A program made the translations under genes and the position numbers. From Deltaproteobacteria bacterium (lineage in GTDB: Bacteria; Myxococcota_A; Polyangia; Polyangiales; JADJMO01): 64,000 nucleotides of DNA. Each line of letters opens with the position of its first letter. Position 1 is the stretch's first letter. Location of the stretch: NCBI GenBank assembly GCA_025363655.1, contig JANYDK010000121.1:186001-250000 (forward strand), given 5' to 3'. The notes beneath the pieces were generated by a model. It saw only the letters and a program-made list of their open reading frames with translations. It searched no databases and had not been told where the DNA came from. This document shows, in pieces, positions 25,872-34,992 of this stretch.

Positions 25872-27269
25872 GTGGCCTCGCAATCACCCCAGCCGGCGGA
25901 GCACTCGTCGCGAGAACGAGCCCGCGTGCTCCTCGTCGAGGACGACGAAGCCGTCGGCGAGCTCCTCTCTGCGAGCATCGACGCCTTCGAAGTCGTCTGG
26001 CGTCGCTCGGCCGAGGACGCGCTCACCGCCATCGATCGCGAGAGCTTCGACGCGGTGGTGACCGACCTCTACATGCCGGGCATGAACGGCATCGAGCTGT
26101 GCGAGCGCATCGCGCAGAATCGCCCTGATTTGCCGGTGATCGTCCTCACCGCGCACGGCCGCCTCGACACCGCGGTCGCCGCCATCCGCGCTGGTGCCTA
26201 CGACTTCCTGGTCAAGCCGCCCGCCGAGCAAGCGCTCGCCCTCGCCCTCGAACGCGCCGTGCGTCATCGCGCGCTCCACGCCGAGGTGAAACGTCTCCGC
26301 GAAGGTGCCCGCGCCGCCTCTCCGTTCGACGGGGTCCTCGGTAAGAGCGCGGCGATGCAGAAGCTCTACGATCTCCTCGAGCGCATCGCCGAAGCCGAGG
26401 CCACCATCCTCCTCACGGGTGAATCCGGCACCGGAAAAGAAGCCGTCGCTCGCGCCATCCACCGCCGCAGCAAGCGCGCCGCCGGTCCCTTCGTCGCCGT
26501 CAACTGCGCGGCCATGCCCGAGGCGCTCCTCGAGAGCGAGCTCTTCGGTCACGCCAAAGGCGCCTTCACCGACGCCAAGACCGCGCGCACCGGCCTCTTC
26601 GCGATGGCCAACGGCGGCACGCTCTTCCTCGACGAAATCGGCGAGATGCCGATCGGCCTCCAACCAAAGTTGCTGCGCGCGCTGCAAGAGCGCGTCGTCC
26701 GGCCGGTCGGCGCCTCGAAAGAGCAGCCCATCGACGTCCGCGTCCTCGCCGCGACCAACGTCGACCTGCAGGCCGCGATGGCCGAGAAGCGCTTCCGCGA
26801 AGACCTCTATTTCCGCATCAGCGTCATCCAGGTCGAGCTCCCGCCCCTCCGCGCCCGCGGCAACGACGTGCTCCTCCTCGCCCAGCACTTCGTCGAGCAC
26901 TTCGCCGGCCGCACCGGCAAAGCCGTCAAAGGCGTCGCCCCCGCCACCGCGCAAAAACTCCTCGCCTACGCCTGGCCCGGCAACGTCCGCGAGCTGCAAA
27001 ACTGCATCGAGCGCGCGGTCGTCCTCACCAACCTCGACCAACTCGGCGTCGACGATCTCCCGGAAAAACTCCGCGCCGGTCCCTCCGCGCCCCTCCTCGT
27101 CTCCGGCGACGACGCCGGCGAGCTGGTGACGATGGAAGAGATCGAAAAGCGCTACATCAAGCGCGTCCTCGAGGTCACGGCAGGCAACAAGACGGTTGCT
27201 GCGAGGGTCCTCGGGTTCGACCGCACGACCCTCTATCGCAAGATGGAACGCTACGGATTCAGTAGCTAG
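25872..27269 (+). CDS. NtrC-family sigma-54-dependent response regulator
   Basis: A 465-residue transcription activator. Receiver (about 17-130): VEDDEA, phospho-acceptor Asp65 (VVTDLYMPG), LTAHG, LVKPP. AAA+ domain (about 150-385): Walker A GESGTGKE at 183-190, the sigma-54 contact motif GAFTDA at 230-235, FLDEIGEM as Walker B, and the R-finger region FREDLYFR. A Fis-type helix-turn-helix closes the protein (about 438-461, NKTVAARVLGFDRTTLYRK). Phosphorylation should allow ATP-driven opening of sigma-54 promoters. It diverges from the receiver/Hpt/kinase operon across 91 bases and is the natural transcriptional output of the cluster. Confidence 0.95.
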   Translation: MASQSPQPAEHSSRERARVLLVEDDEAVGELLSASIDAFEVVWRRSAEDALTAIDRESFDAVVTDLYMPGMNGIELCERIAQNRPDLPVIVLTAHGRLDTAVAAIRAGAYDFLVKPPAEQALALALERAVRHRALHAEVKRLREGARAASPFDGVLGKSAAMQKLYDLLERIAEAEATILLTGESGTGKEAVARAIHRRSKRAAGPFVAVNCAAMPEALLESELFGHAKGAFTDAKTARTGLFAMANGGTLFLDEIGEMPIGLQPKLLRALQERVVRPVGASKEQPIDVRVLAATNVDLQAAMAEKRFREDLYFRISVIQVELPPLRARGNDVLLLAQHFVEHFAGRTGKAVKGVAPATAQKLLAYAWPGNVRELQNCIERAVVLTNLDQLGVDDLPEKLRAGPSAPLLVSGDDAGELVTMEEIEKRYIKRVLEVTAGNKTVAARVLGFDRTTLYRKMERYGFSS

Positions 27270-27356
27270 AGGCCACGCCCGCGCGCCTGCAGCCGCGGCC
27301 TATTCCGGCCCCGTCCTTGCCTACCGCGCCCCCTAGCGATAAGGTCCCCGACCCGC

Positions 27357-27377
27357 TCGATTCCCCCGTGGAATCGA
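27357..27377 (+). promoter_or_regulatory. Hairpin in the leader of rpoZ
   Basis: TCGATTCC and GGAATCGA form an eight-pair stem with a five-base loop, ending 25 bases before the rpoZ start. TTGCCT (27317-27322) and GATAAG (27338-27343) could be a promoter with 15-base spacing, which would place this stem near the 5' end of the transcript, where it might protect the RNA or be an operator. It could instead help end the upstream NtrC-type transcript. Confidence 0.4.
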
Positions 27378-27402
27378 CGGTTCCCACAAGGAGACTACGT
27401 AT

Positions 27403-27642
27403 ATGGCGCGCGTGACCGTGGAAGACTGCCTCGAGCACGAGGACAACCGCTTCGCTCTCGTGATCCTCGCTGCGCAGCGCACCCGCCAGATCATGAAGGG
27501 CTCGGGCCCGCTGGTCGTGAGCAAGAACAAGGCGGCGGTGACGGCGCTTCGTGAGATCGCCGCCCGCAAGGTCTACTTCGAGCGCTCCTCCCACGAGGTC
27601 GTGGCCGAGTGGATCGAAGAGAACGCGAAGAAGAAAGACTGA
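27403..27642 (+). CDS. rpoZ: RNA polymerase omega subunit
   Basis: A 79-residue protein matching RpoZ: it opens with MARVTVEDCL, continues with NRFALVILAAQRTRQI, the helix that clasps the beta' C-terminus, and has ALREIAARKV near residue 50. Omega helps assemble and stabilise RNA polymerase. A strong ribosome site, AAGGAG (27388-27393), lies nine bases before the ATG. It is a single-gene unit bounded by a leader hairpin and a strong downstream hairpin. In other bacteria it sits beside gmk or spoT; that context is absent here. Confidence 0.96.
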   Translation: MARVTVEDCLEHEDNRFALVILAAQRTRQIMKGSGPLVVSKNKAAVTALREIAARKVYFERSSHEVVAEWIEENAKKKD

Positions 27643-27650
27643 TTCGCCGC

Positions 27651-27676
27651 GGGGAAGCGCCCTTCTGCGCTTCCCC
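27651..27676 (+). terminator. Strong hairpin after rpoZ
   Basis: GGGGAAGCGC and GCGCTTCCCC pair perfectly over ten bases around a six-base loop, eight bases after the rpoZ stop. No T run follows, so it is either an L-shaped terminator or a 3' end stabiliser. The best terminator-like structure I found in the window. Confidence 0.6.
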
Positions 27677-27708
27677 TCGCAGGCGATGTGTGCCACGACG
27701 CTCGGCCG

Positions 27709-29199
27709 ATGCTCCGGACAGCAGCGCGACGCGCCTTCGCTCAGGCCGTGCCGATTTTTCTCGGCGCGGCCGCGATGATTTTTTCCGCCTGCTTCCACAA
27801 CGGCAACGGTGACGCGCCGCCCGACCAGGATTTCTACTTCCCGGTCGGGCTCGCGCTCAGCGCGTCGGGGCAGCACCTCTTCGTCGTCAACAGCAACTTC
27901 GACCTCCGCTACAGCGCCGGCACTCTCCTCGCGCTCGACACGAAGAAGATCGAAGACGCGGCGAAGGCTTGCGCCGATGCCGATCCGACGGACGCGAGCT
28001 GCACGAAGTCGGCAGTGACGCCCTACGTCGATGCCTCGGTGCGCATCGGGGCCTTCGGTGCCGACGTCGTCGAGACGGGCGTCTACAAGGCCGCGACGCC
28101 GGGCGTGCGCGAGGGCCGTCTCCTCATTCCGGTTCGTGGCGACGCGACGCTCACCTTCGTCGACTACCGCGAGGCCGCCGATCTTCCGGGAGGCGTCGCC
28201 TTCTATTGCAACTCCACGGCTGCAGCTCCGGCCGGCGATTCGTGCGCAGCGTCTTGGCGCGTCGGCGCCGATCCCACCGCCAACAGTCGTCAGCTCGCGC
28301 TCGAGGGCGAGCCGTTCGCGGTCGCGGTGCCGACGTTCTGGCCGACGGCGGCCTGTTCGCCCACCGATCCGGCGAGCGCAGCCGATCCCCCGCGCTGCCA
28401 AGAGCCGCGCCTCAGTCGTGGCATCGCCGCCACCGTCCACCAAATCAGTGGTGACGTCAGCGTCTTCGTCGGCACCGCGATCGGTGAAGCAGGCTCGATC
28501 CCCGGGGCTCGATTGGCCTTCACGCTCACGGGCCTGCCCGGCGGCGGCACGTTCATCACGCCGCTCGACCTCACCGACGAGTCGCCTTTCACGCCGCGAT
28601 TCCTCGTCACCAATCGATCGCAAGCCGCGGTTTACGTGGTGTCGTACTTCGGCGATCGCGGCGTCGTCGATCGCGGCTTCCTCAGCGTCACCGACGTGGT
28701 GCCGATTCCCACGCAGTCGGGCGGCTTCGACAGCCGTGGCATCGTCGTCGACCCGCCGGGCCCGGACGAGACGCGGCCGATTCGCGTCTTCGTCACCAGC
28801 CGCTCGCCCGCCTCGCTGATCATCGGCGAAATCGATCCCAAGCTCCGCCGCCTGCACTTCATCACCAATCAGTCGCTCCCCATCGGCCCCTCGCGCATCC
28901 TCCGCGCCCGCCTGAAAAAGGTCATGCCCGATGGCACGGTGAAGACGCGCACCAAGCTCTTCATCACCTCGTTCGACACGCGCTACATCACCTCGTTCGA
29001 TCCCGACACCGGGCTCCTCGGCAACGTCGTGCGCACCGGCAAGGGGCCGTACGCGATGGCCGTGGACGAGACCAACGGGTACGCGTTCATCAGCAATTTC
29101 ACCGAATCGACGGTGCAGGTGATGGAGCTCGATCCGACGAGGCACCCGGACCTCGCCGACAAGATCATCTACACCGTCGGTGTTCCGAGGACGCCATGA
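27709..29199 (+). CDS. Secreted lipoprotein, beta-propeller-like
   Basis: A 496-residue lipoprotein; lipobox FSAC gives Cys28. The body contains propeller-like blades: FYFPVGLALSASGQHLFVVN at the start, RFLVTNRSQAAVYVVS, and PYAMAVDETNGYAFISN with VQVMELD near the end, like YVTN/YncE repeats. Central cysteines suggest disulphides. The ATG at 27709 is preferred over GTG 27688 because it gives a normal signal peptide. Its stop overlaps the ATG of the next gene (ATGA). The two proteins are probably made together and share the opening theme of a lipoprotein followed by YL/VVN repeats. Confidence 0.8.
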   Translation: MLRTAARRAFAQAVPIFLGAAAMIFSACFHNGNGDAPPDQDFYFPVGLALSASGQHLFVVNSNFDLRYSAGTLLALDTKKIEDAAKACADADPTDASCTKSAVTPYVDASVRIGAFGADVVETGVYKAATPGVREGRLLIPVRGDATLTFVDYREAADLPGGVAFYCNSTAAAPAGDSCAASWRVGADPTANSRQLALEGEPFAVAVPTFWPTAACSPTDPASAADPPRCQEPRLSRGIAATVHQISGDVSVFVGTAIGEAGSIPGARLAFTLTGLPGGGTFITPLDLTDESPFTPRFLVTNRSQAAVYVVSYFGDRGVVDRGFLSVTDVVPIPTQSGGFDSRGIVVDPPGPDETRPIRVFVTSRSPASLIIGEIDPKLRRLHFITNQSLPIGPSRILRARLKKVMPDGTVKTRTKLFITSFDTRYITSFDPDTGLLGNVVRTGKGPYAMAVDETNGYAFISNFTESTVQVMELDPTRHPDLADKIIYTVGVPRTP

Positions 29200-32180
29200 C
29201 GCGCGCTCGCAGTCTGTATCCCTTCCGTTCATTGGCGCTCGGCGCGCTCGCCACCGTCACCCACGCGCTCGCCGTCGGATGCAGCCAGACGCCGGTGCTG
29301 ACGCCGGTGCGCTCGATGGATCGTCCGCAGGACATCGCCTACCTCTGTCTGCAACTGCTGCCCGACGGAAAGTCGTGGAAGGGCGCGCCGCTCGAGAAGT
29401 GCGCGTACGAGCCGACGACCTTGATTCCGAGCAACCTCGATGCGACGTACCGACTGCACGCGGTCATCACGCAGGTGACGCGTGGTGAGCTCGCGGTCGC
29501 CGACCTCGGCAACTCGCCGCTCGACATCGCGACGGGCACGAACCAGCTCGTCAACGTCAACCCTGGGCTCCCGGGCTTCAATTTCCTGCCCGTCAGCACC
29601 ATCCCCACCGACGTCGTCGTCCACCCCGACGGGCGCGCGGTGTACGTCGCGAGCGGTCGCGACCGGCGCATCGACATCATCCCGTCCGAGCTCTTGCGCG
29701 GGCCGATTCCGAGCAGCCTCGAAGGCGGCGGTCCGGTCCCCTGGCCCCACGTCGATTTGGCGAAAGAAGACGGCCAACCAACTCGGCTCGCGGTCGGCGG
29801 CGACGGAGACAAGATCAAGCGCCTCTATGTCGTCCTCCCCGAGGCGGCCGGTGGCACCAAGCTCGCGGTCTACGATATCGCGGCCAACGCGATCGTTCCG
29901 CCGCGCCTCGCCGACATCCAGCTCGTGACGCGCACGCCCGACGTCGTGCAGGTGGCGCAGCTCGGGTGCGGACCGACCGGCACCAACGCGCCCTGGTGGT
30001 ACGACTATCGTCCGGGCGACCTCAAGTGCGGCGCGACGACGCACGCTCCCGCCCCACCGGCGCCGCTTCCTCCGGTGTTCACGCCGGCAACCCCGCACCT
30101 CACGGGCGTCGCCGTCGCGGGTGACTACCTCTATGCCGGCGACGACGGCGAGACGGTCGTCCACGTCTTCGATCTGCGCACCGGCATCGAGAGCGAACGT
30201 CTCTCGGTGGGCGGAAAAATAAGGCGATTGTCGGTCAGCGAGCCGGTCGCCGACGAGGTCGTTGGCAACAATTTCTGGGCCATCGAGGCCTGCGAGAACA
30301 ACGGTTGGGTCGGCGACGGCCAGGACCATTCGGCCAACACCAAGGTCAGAGACTCTCTCGGCGGATTGTGCCGTGCGCATCGCTACCTCTACGGAGTCGT
30401 TCCCGACGATTTTGCCGGCGGCGACGGCGCGCTCCTCGTCGTCGATCTCCCCGTCAAGTTCACCGGCATCACGAAGTCGGTGCGGCTGGGCACGTACTCG
30501 CACGCGACCGAGACCATCGATTTCGCGCACGCGAGCATTCAGCAACCGCTCGGCTGCGATGCGCCGCTCCTCAATCCGCAGCGCCTCCCGCTCGGCCAGT
30601 ACGGCCTCACCGGACTCAACGCCGTGCCGGCGCGCAGCGTCGCGTTCATGCGCTTCGACCCGCCGCAGGGCCCGCTCGGTGGGGAGCGATATGCGGCGCG
30701 CTGCGTCCCGGTCAACGACACCAGCTCCATCACCGGCGACACCAACCTCGACAACAGCATTCGCACGGTCGAGCAGGCGTGGCGTGGCACCGACGTGGCG
30801 AGCGGCGTCACCCCGCGGCGCTTCCGTGGCACCTTCGCTTTCGTCGCGATGACCAACGGTTCGATCAACGTCGTCGACATCGACGACTACGACTCGGCCT
30901 GTCGCGGTCCTTCCGCGGCCACCAGCCCGACCGCCCCGGGCACGGTCGTGACCGGCGGCTTCAACGGTCCGTCCTTCGACGAGCTTCCGTTGCGCATCAC
31001 CGCGCCGCAGCCGGCTGCCGACAATACGAGCACGACCACCGAAGAGTTCTTCAACCCGGTGCGCCGACATCACCCTCGTACGGGCCGTTTCTACACGGTC
31101 GACGTGCTGCCGACGGTGGTGAACTTCGCCGCCTCGGTGAAGGGCACGTCCATCGCGTTCCTTCCCATCGAGGGGACGAACACGGCGGCCACCGTCAATC
31201 CGCAGCTCATCCCCATCGGCTCCCCGGGCACGACGGTCAGCGCTTCGTTCAACCCCAACGAGCACATCGTCCCCGCCACCGACAACCCCTACGCGGTCAC
31301 CTCCGAGAGTTGGACCTCCACCTTCGAGGGTCCGATCCCCGGCTTCGGTACCACCGCAGGTTCGTTCCACCAAGACGGGGCCAACGCCATCTTCGAGGAC
31401 GAGGGTGGGGGTTTCTGCAGCCGTGGCGTCGAGGCGTTCGGCGACGTCAAGACGCACGACATCCTCTCGATCGTCGACGACCTCTGCGACGTCGCCAGCG
31501 GCGAGTGCACGCAGACGGTCTACGACGAGTGCAACCGCACCTTCACCGCGCTCGACACCACCGATCTGAACCAGATCCTCCCGCGCACGCGTGACTTCGT
31601 CATCGGCACCGCCACGCAGGGCAAGCTCGAGCTCGTGCAGCACTTCGAGCTCGACAAAAATCGCGCGATCCAAGCCGTCGACGGTGTCGACACCGCGGCC
31701 GTCAAGCGCTGCTTTCCCGGCCTCACGAAGTACACGATTCGTGCGCGCGACAAGTGGATCGTCGTCGGCGGGGCGACTGGCTACCTCCACAAGGTGAGGC
31801 CCGATGCCACTGGCAAGTGCTTCATCGACACCACGCTCCCCTCGACGTATCACGGGCGCATCACCGAGCTGCCGCCGACCACCACCGTCGCCTCGGTGCA
31901 GGCCAACGCCTGCCTCCGCTTCATCAACCCGGCGTGGCAGTGGGCGATTCGCTCCGGCACCACGGTGACGCAGCGCGATTTCCAAATCGCCTTCACCTCG
32001 CGCTTCAACTTCACGCCGCTCACGCTCGGCGGCGGCAACCTGCCGATGTCGGTGGCGCCGGTCGCGAAATACGTCGGCGGGCTCGACGTGCTCCGCTGGA
32101 ACCAGATGAGCGTCATCGACGCCGATTTCCGCGGCCTCACCATCTTCGGCTTCGACACCAGCGCCAAAGTCATCAACTAG
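29196..32180 (+). CDS. Very large secreted lipoprotein of unknown function
   Basis: A 994-residue lipoprotein with lipobox LAVGC (Cys29). Blade-like words recur (VVHPDGRAVYVASGRDRRIDI; VAVAGDYLYAGDDGETVVHVFD; FAFVAMTNGSINVVDID), so the N-terminal two thirds is probably a beta-propeller. Scattered cysteine pairs lie in the middle and C-terminal parts. I do not recognise a family or active site. The ATG overlaps the stop of the smaller propeller lipoprotein, and mutS starts 11 bases after its stop, so all three may be one transcript. A surface-scaffold or polymer-binding role is a guess. Confidence 0.8.
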   Translation: MTRARSLYPFRSLALGALATVTHALAVGCSQTPVLTPVRSMDRPQDIAYLCLQLLPDGKSWKGAPLEKCAYEPTTLIPSNLDATYRLHAVITQVTRGELAVADLGNSPLDIATGTNQLVNVNPGLPGFNFLPVSTIPTDVVVHPDGRAVYVASGRDRRIDIIPSELLRGPIPSSLEGGGPVPWPHVDLAKEDGQPTRLAVGGDGDKIKRLYVVLPEAAGGTKLAVYDIAANAIVPPRLADIQLVTRTPDVVQVAQLGCGPTGTNAPWWYDYRPGDLKCGATTHAPAPPAPLPPVFTPATPHLTGVAVAGDYLYAGDDGETVVHVFDLRTGIESERLSVGGKIRRLSVSEPVADEVVGNNFWAIEACENNGWVGDGQDHSANTKVRDSLGGLCRAHRYLYGVVPDDFAGGDGALLVVDLPVKFTGITKSVRLGTYSHATETIDFAHASIQQPLGCDAPLLNPQRLPLGQYGLTGLNAVPARSVAFMRFDPPQGPLGGERYAARCVPVNDTSSITGDTNLDNSIRTVEQAWRGTDVASGVTPRRFRGTFAFVAMTNGSINVVDIDDYDSACRGPSAATSPTAPGTVVTGGFNGPSFDELPLRITAPQPAADNTSTTTEEFFNPVRRHHPRTGRFYTVDVLPTVVNFAASVKGTSIAFLPIEGTNTAATVNPQLIPIGSPGTTVSASFNPNEHIVPATDNPYAVTSESWTSTFEGPIPGFGTTAGSFHQDGANAIFEDEGGGFCSRGVEAFGDVKTHDILSIVDDLCDVASGECTQTVYDECNRTFTALDTTDLNQILPRTRDFVIGTATQGKLELVQHFELDKNRAIQAVDGVDTAAVKRCFPGLTKYTIRARDKWIVVGGATGYLHKVRPDATGKCFIDTTLPSTYHGRITELPPTTTVASVQANACLRFINPAWQWAIRSGTTVTQRDFQIAFTSRFNFTPLTLGGGNLPMSVAPVAKYVGGLDVLRWNQMSVIDADFRGLTIFGFDTSAKVIN

Positions 32181-32191
32181 GCAGCGCCCGC

Positions 32192-34954
32192 GTGGAGTCG
32201 TCGCCGCCGCCGCGCAGCAAGAGGGACAAGGACAAGGACGTCTTCGTCGTCCCCGACCTGCCGGGGCTCGGCCTCAGCGAGGCGCAGCGCGCGTCGAAGG
32301 CGCTGCAAACGCCGTTCATGCGGCAGTGGTTCGCGGCGAAGGAGCGCTATCCCGACGCGCTCATCTTCTTCCGCATGGGCGACTTCTACGAGCTCTTCCT
32401 CGACGACGCCGTGCGCGGCTCGCATCTCCTCGGGCTGACGCTCACCTCGCGCAACAAAGGCGAGGCCGACGAGATTCCGATGGCCGGCGCGCCGCATCAC
32501 CAGGCGCACGTCTACGTCGGTCGCGCGCTCTCGCACGGGCTCTCGGTGGCGATTTGCGAGCAGATGGCCGACCCCGCCAAGTGCAAGGGCATCGTCCCGC
32601 GCGAGGTCGTGCGGGTGATCACGCCTGGGCTCGTGCTCGACGAGACCTCGCTCGATGCGCGACAAAATCACTGGCTCGTCGCCGTCGATCACGCCGAGAA
32701 CGCGCTCGGCGTCGCCGCGCTCGATCACTCCACCGGTGAGCTCCTCGTCAGCACCGTCGCCGACGGAGCGAGCGCCCTCGCGGAGGTCGCGCGGCTCGAG
32801 GCAAAAGAAGTGCTCCTCGCGCCAGGCACCGGTGAGCTCGCGGCGGCGCTTCGCGAGGTGCTGACGCGCGCGGCCATTCGCGACGACGTCGGGCCACTCG
32901 ACGACGTCGAGGCGCTGCGCATTCTCACCGAGCACCTCGGGACGAGCGAGACTGCGGTCTCGGCGCGGGAGACGACGCCGGTCGGTCGTCGCGCGGTCGC
33001 CCGCGTCCTTCGCTACGCGCAGGCCCGCACGCCCGGTGCACAGTTGCGCGCCTCGCGTCTGGTGGTGGTCGATGCCGTCGACACCGTCCAGCTCGACGAG
33101 TCGACGGCGAACCACCTCGAGCTGGTGCGTGCGCCCGACGGCGATGGCAAGACGACGCTCCTCGCGCAGCTCGACACCACCAAGACGCCCGCCGGCGCAC
33201 GTCTCTTGCGACGCTTTCTCCTCGCGCCGCTCTGCGACGTCGCTTCGATTCGGCGGCGGCACGACGCGGTCGAAATCTTTTTCCTCGATGCGCCGATGCG
33301 CGAACAGCTCCGCGCCGAGCTCGGGAGGGTGGGCGACCTCGAGCGCCTCTCGACGCGTGCGCTCCTCGGACAGGCCAATCCGCGTGATTTGGGTGCGTTG
33401 CGTGATGGGTTGGCGGTGTTGCCGCGCATCGCGCAGGTGCTCGGGAGCACCCGTGACGAGTCGGCGCGTGAAGCGCTCGGGCTCGCGCGGCCGCTCGACG
33501 TCCTCGCTGACGTGCACGCGCTCCTCGAACGCGCGCTCACCCCGTCGCCGCCTCCGCAAGCGCGCGATGGAGGCATTTTTCGTGATGGTTTCGACGCCAC
33601 CCTCGACGAGCTCGCCGAGCTCCGCCGCGACGGTGACGCGGTGCTCCTTCGCCTCGAGGGCAAGCTCCGGGAAGAGTCGGGCATCGCCAACCTCAAGCTC
33701 CGCTTCAACAAAGTCTTCGGCTGGTTCCTCGAGGTGAGCAAGTCGAACCTCGATCGCGCGCCTTCGACGTGGCGTCGCAAGCAGACGGTCGCCGGCGGCG
33801 AGCGCTACACCACCGACGAGCTCGACGCGCTCCAAGACAAGCTCCTCTCCGCCGAAGATCGGCACCGCGAGCGGGAAATCGAGCTATTTGCGGAGTTGCG
33901 CCTCGCCGTCGCAGCGCATGGTGAGCGGCTCCACGACGTCGGCGCCCGGCTCGCGCAGTGGGACGTACTCTCCGCGCTCGCCGACGTCGCCCACAAGAAC
34001 GACTACGTGCGGCCGACGGTCGACGACTCGCTCACGATCGAGCTCGAGGAGGCGCGTCACCCGGTGGTCGAACGCCTCGCGCCGAGCGGCGGGTCGGGTC
34101 GCTTCGTACCGAACGACCTCACCGTCAGCGCCGAGACCGACGCCGAGCGCCTCCTCGTCATCACCGGCCCCAACATGGCCGGCAAGAGCACGCTCATGCG
34201 CCAAGTCGCGCTCGCGTGTCTGATGGCGCAATCGGGCTCCTTCGTCGCCGCTCGTCGCGCGCGGCTCGGCGTCGTCGATCGGGTGATGACCCGCGTCGGC
34301 GCCAGCGACAACCTCGCGCGTGGCGCCTCCACCTTCATGGTCGAGATGCGCGAGGCGGCCGGTATCCTCCGTCGTGCGACGCGCCGCTCGCTCATCGTCC
34401 TCGACGAGATCGGTCGAGGTACGTCGACGTACGACGGGCTCGCCATCGCCTGGGCGGTCGCCGAGCACATCCACGACGTCGTCGCGGCGCGCTGCCTCTT
34501 CGCGACGCACTACCACGAGCTCTGCGAGCTCACGCAGACGTGCGCCGGCGTCGCCAATTGGTCGGTCGCCGCCAAAGAGATCGGCGACGAGGTCGTGTTC
34601 CTCCATCGCTTGGTCAAGGGCGGTGCATCACGTAGTTATGGAATTGCGGTGGCCCGGCTCGCGGGTGTCCCCGAGCCGGTGCTCGCCCGTGCACGCGCCA
34701 TCCTCGCGTCGCTCGAGAGGGGCGCGGCGCTTCCCAGCGGCGGCCACGCGAGCATGCGCGGTCGCACTTCGCGAGGCGGCGTCCAGCTCGACATGTTCGG
34801 CGCACCGGTCTCGACCGAAGACGACGCGAGCAAGGCGGCCCGGGCGGCGCGGGTGCATCCGGCGCTGGAGACGCTGCGGCAACTCGACGTCGATCGCCTC
34901 TCCCCCATCGAAGCCTGGCAGCTCGTCGCCAAGCTCAAGGGGCTCGCGCAGTGA
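32192..34954 (+). CDS. mutS: DNA mismatch repair ATPase MutS
   Basis: MutS recognises mispaired and looped bases and recruits MutL. The 920-residue protein has the mismatch-binding N-terminus with the Phe-x-Glu motif (RMGDFYELF, about residues 68-76), connector, lever and clamp domains, and the ABC-type ATPase with Walker A TGPNMAGKST (about 658-667), DEIGRGTSTYDG as Walker B/signature and THYHEL as the H-loop. The C-terminus keeps the LDMF and LDVDRLSPIEAW helices used in tetramer formation. The GTG at 32192 is the first plausible start, after an Arg/Lys-rich 25-residue tail not found in E. coli MutS. It follows a secreted lipoprotein by 11 bases. Confidence 0.96.
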   Translation: MESSPPPRSKRDKDKDVFVVPDLPGLGLSEAQRASKALQTPFMRQWFAAKERYPDALIFFRMGDFYELFLDDAVRGSHLLGLTLTSRNKGEADEIPMAGAPHHQAHVYVGRALSHGLSVAICEQMADPAKCKGIVPREVVRVITPGLVLDETSLDARQNHWLVAVDHAENALGVAALDHSTGELLVSTVADGASALAEVARLEAKEVLLAPGTGELAAALREVLTRAAIRDDVGPLDDVEALRILTEHLGTSETAVSARETTPVGRRAVARVLRYAQARTPGAQLRASRLVVVDAVDTVQLDESTANHLELVRAPDGDGKTTLLAQLDTTKTPAGARLLRRFLLAPLCDVASIRRRHDAVEIFFLDAPMREQLRAELGRVGDLERLSTRALLGQANPRDLGALRDGLAVLPRIAQVLGSTRDESAREALGLARPLDVLADVHALLERALTPSPPPQARDGGIFRDGFDATLDELAELRRDGDAVLLRLEGKLREESGIANLKLRFNKVFGWFLEVSKSNLDRAPSTWRRKQTVAGGERYTTDELDALQDKLLSAEDRHREREIELFAELRLAVAAHGERLHDVGARLAQWDVLSALADVAHKNDYVRPTVDDSLTIELEEARHPVVERLAPSGGSGRFVPNDLTVSAETDAERLLVITGPNMAGKSTLMRQVALACLMAQSGSFVAARRARLGVVDRVMTRVGASDNLARGASTFMVEMREAAGILRRATRRSLIVLDEIGRGTSTYDGLAIAWAVAEHIHDVVAARCLFATHYHELCELTQTCAGVANWSVAAKEIGDEVVFLHRLVKGGASRSYGIAVARLAGVPEPVLARARAILASLERGAALPSGGHASMRGRTSRGGVQLDMFGAPVSTEDDASKAARAARVHPALETLRQLDVDRLSPIEAWQLVAKLKGLAQ

Positions 34955-34992
34955 GCGGGCGCAGGTCGGGGGCGGGACGACCGCGAGGCGCA

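Noticed and set aside
29229-31985. A 918-codon open frame on the minus strand opposite the large lipoprotein gene
   Set aside because: It is Arg/Val/Glu-rich and lacks any motif, while the plus-strand frame has a signal peptide, a lipobox and propeller blades. High GC at third codon positions suppresses stops on the other strand.
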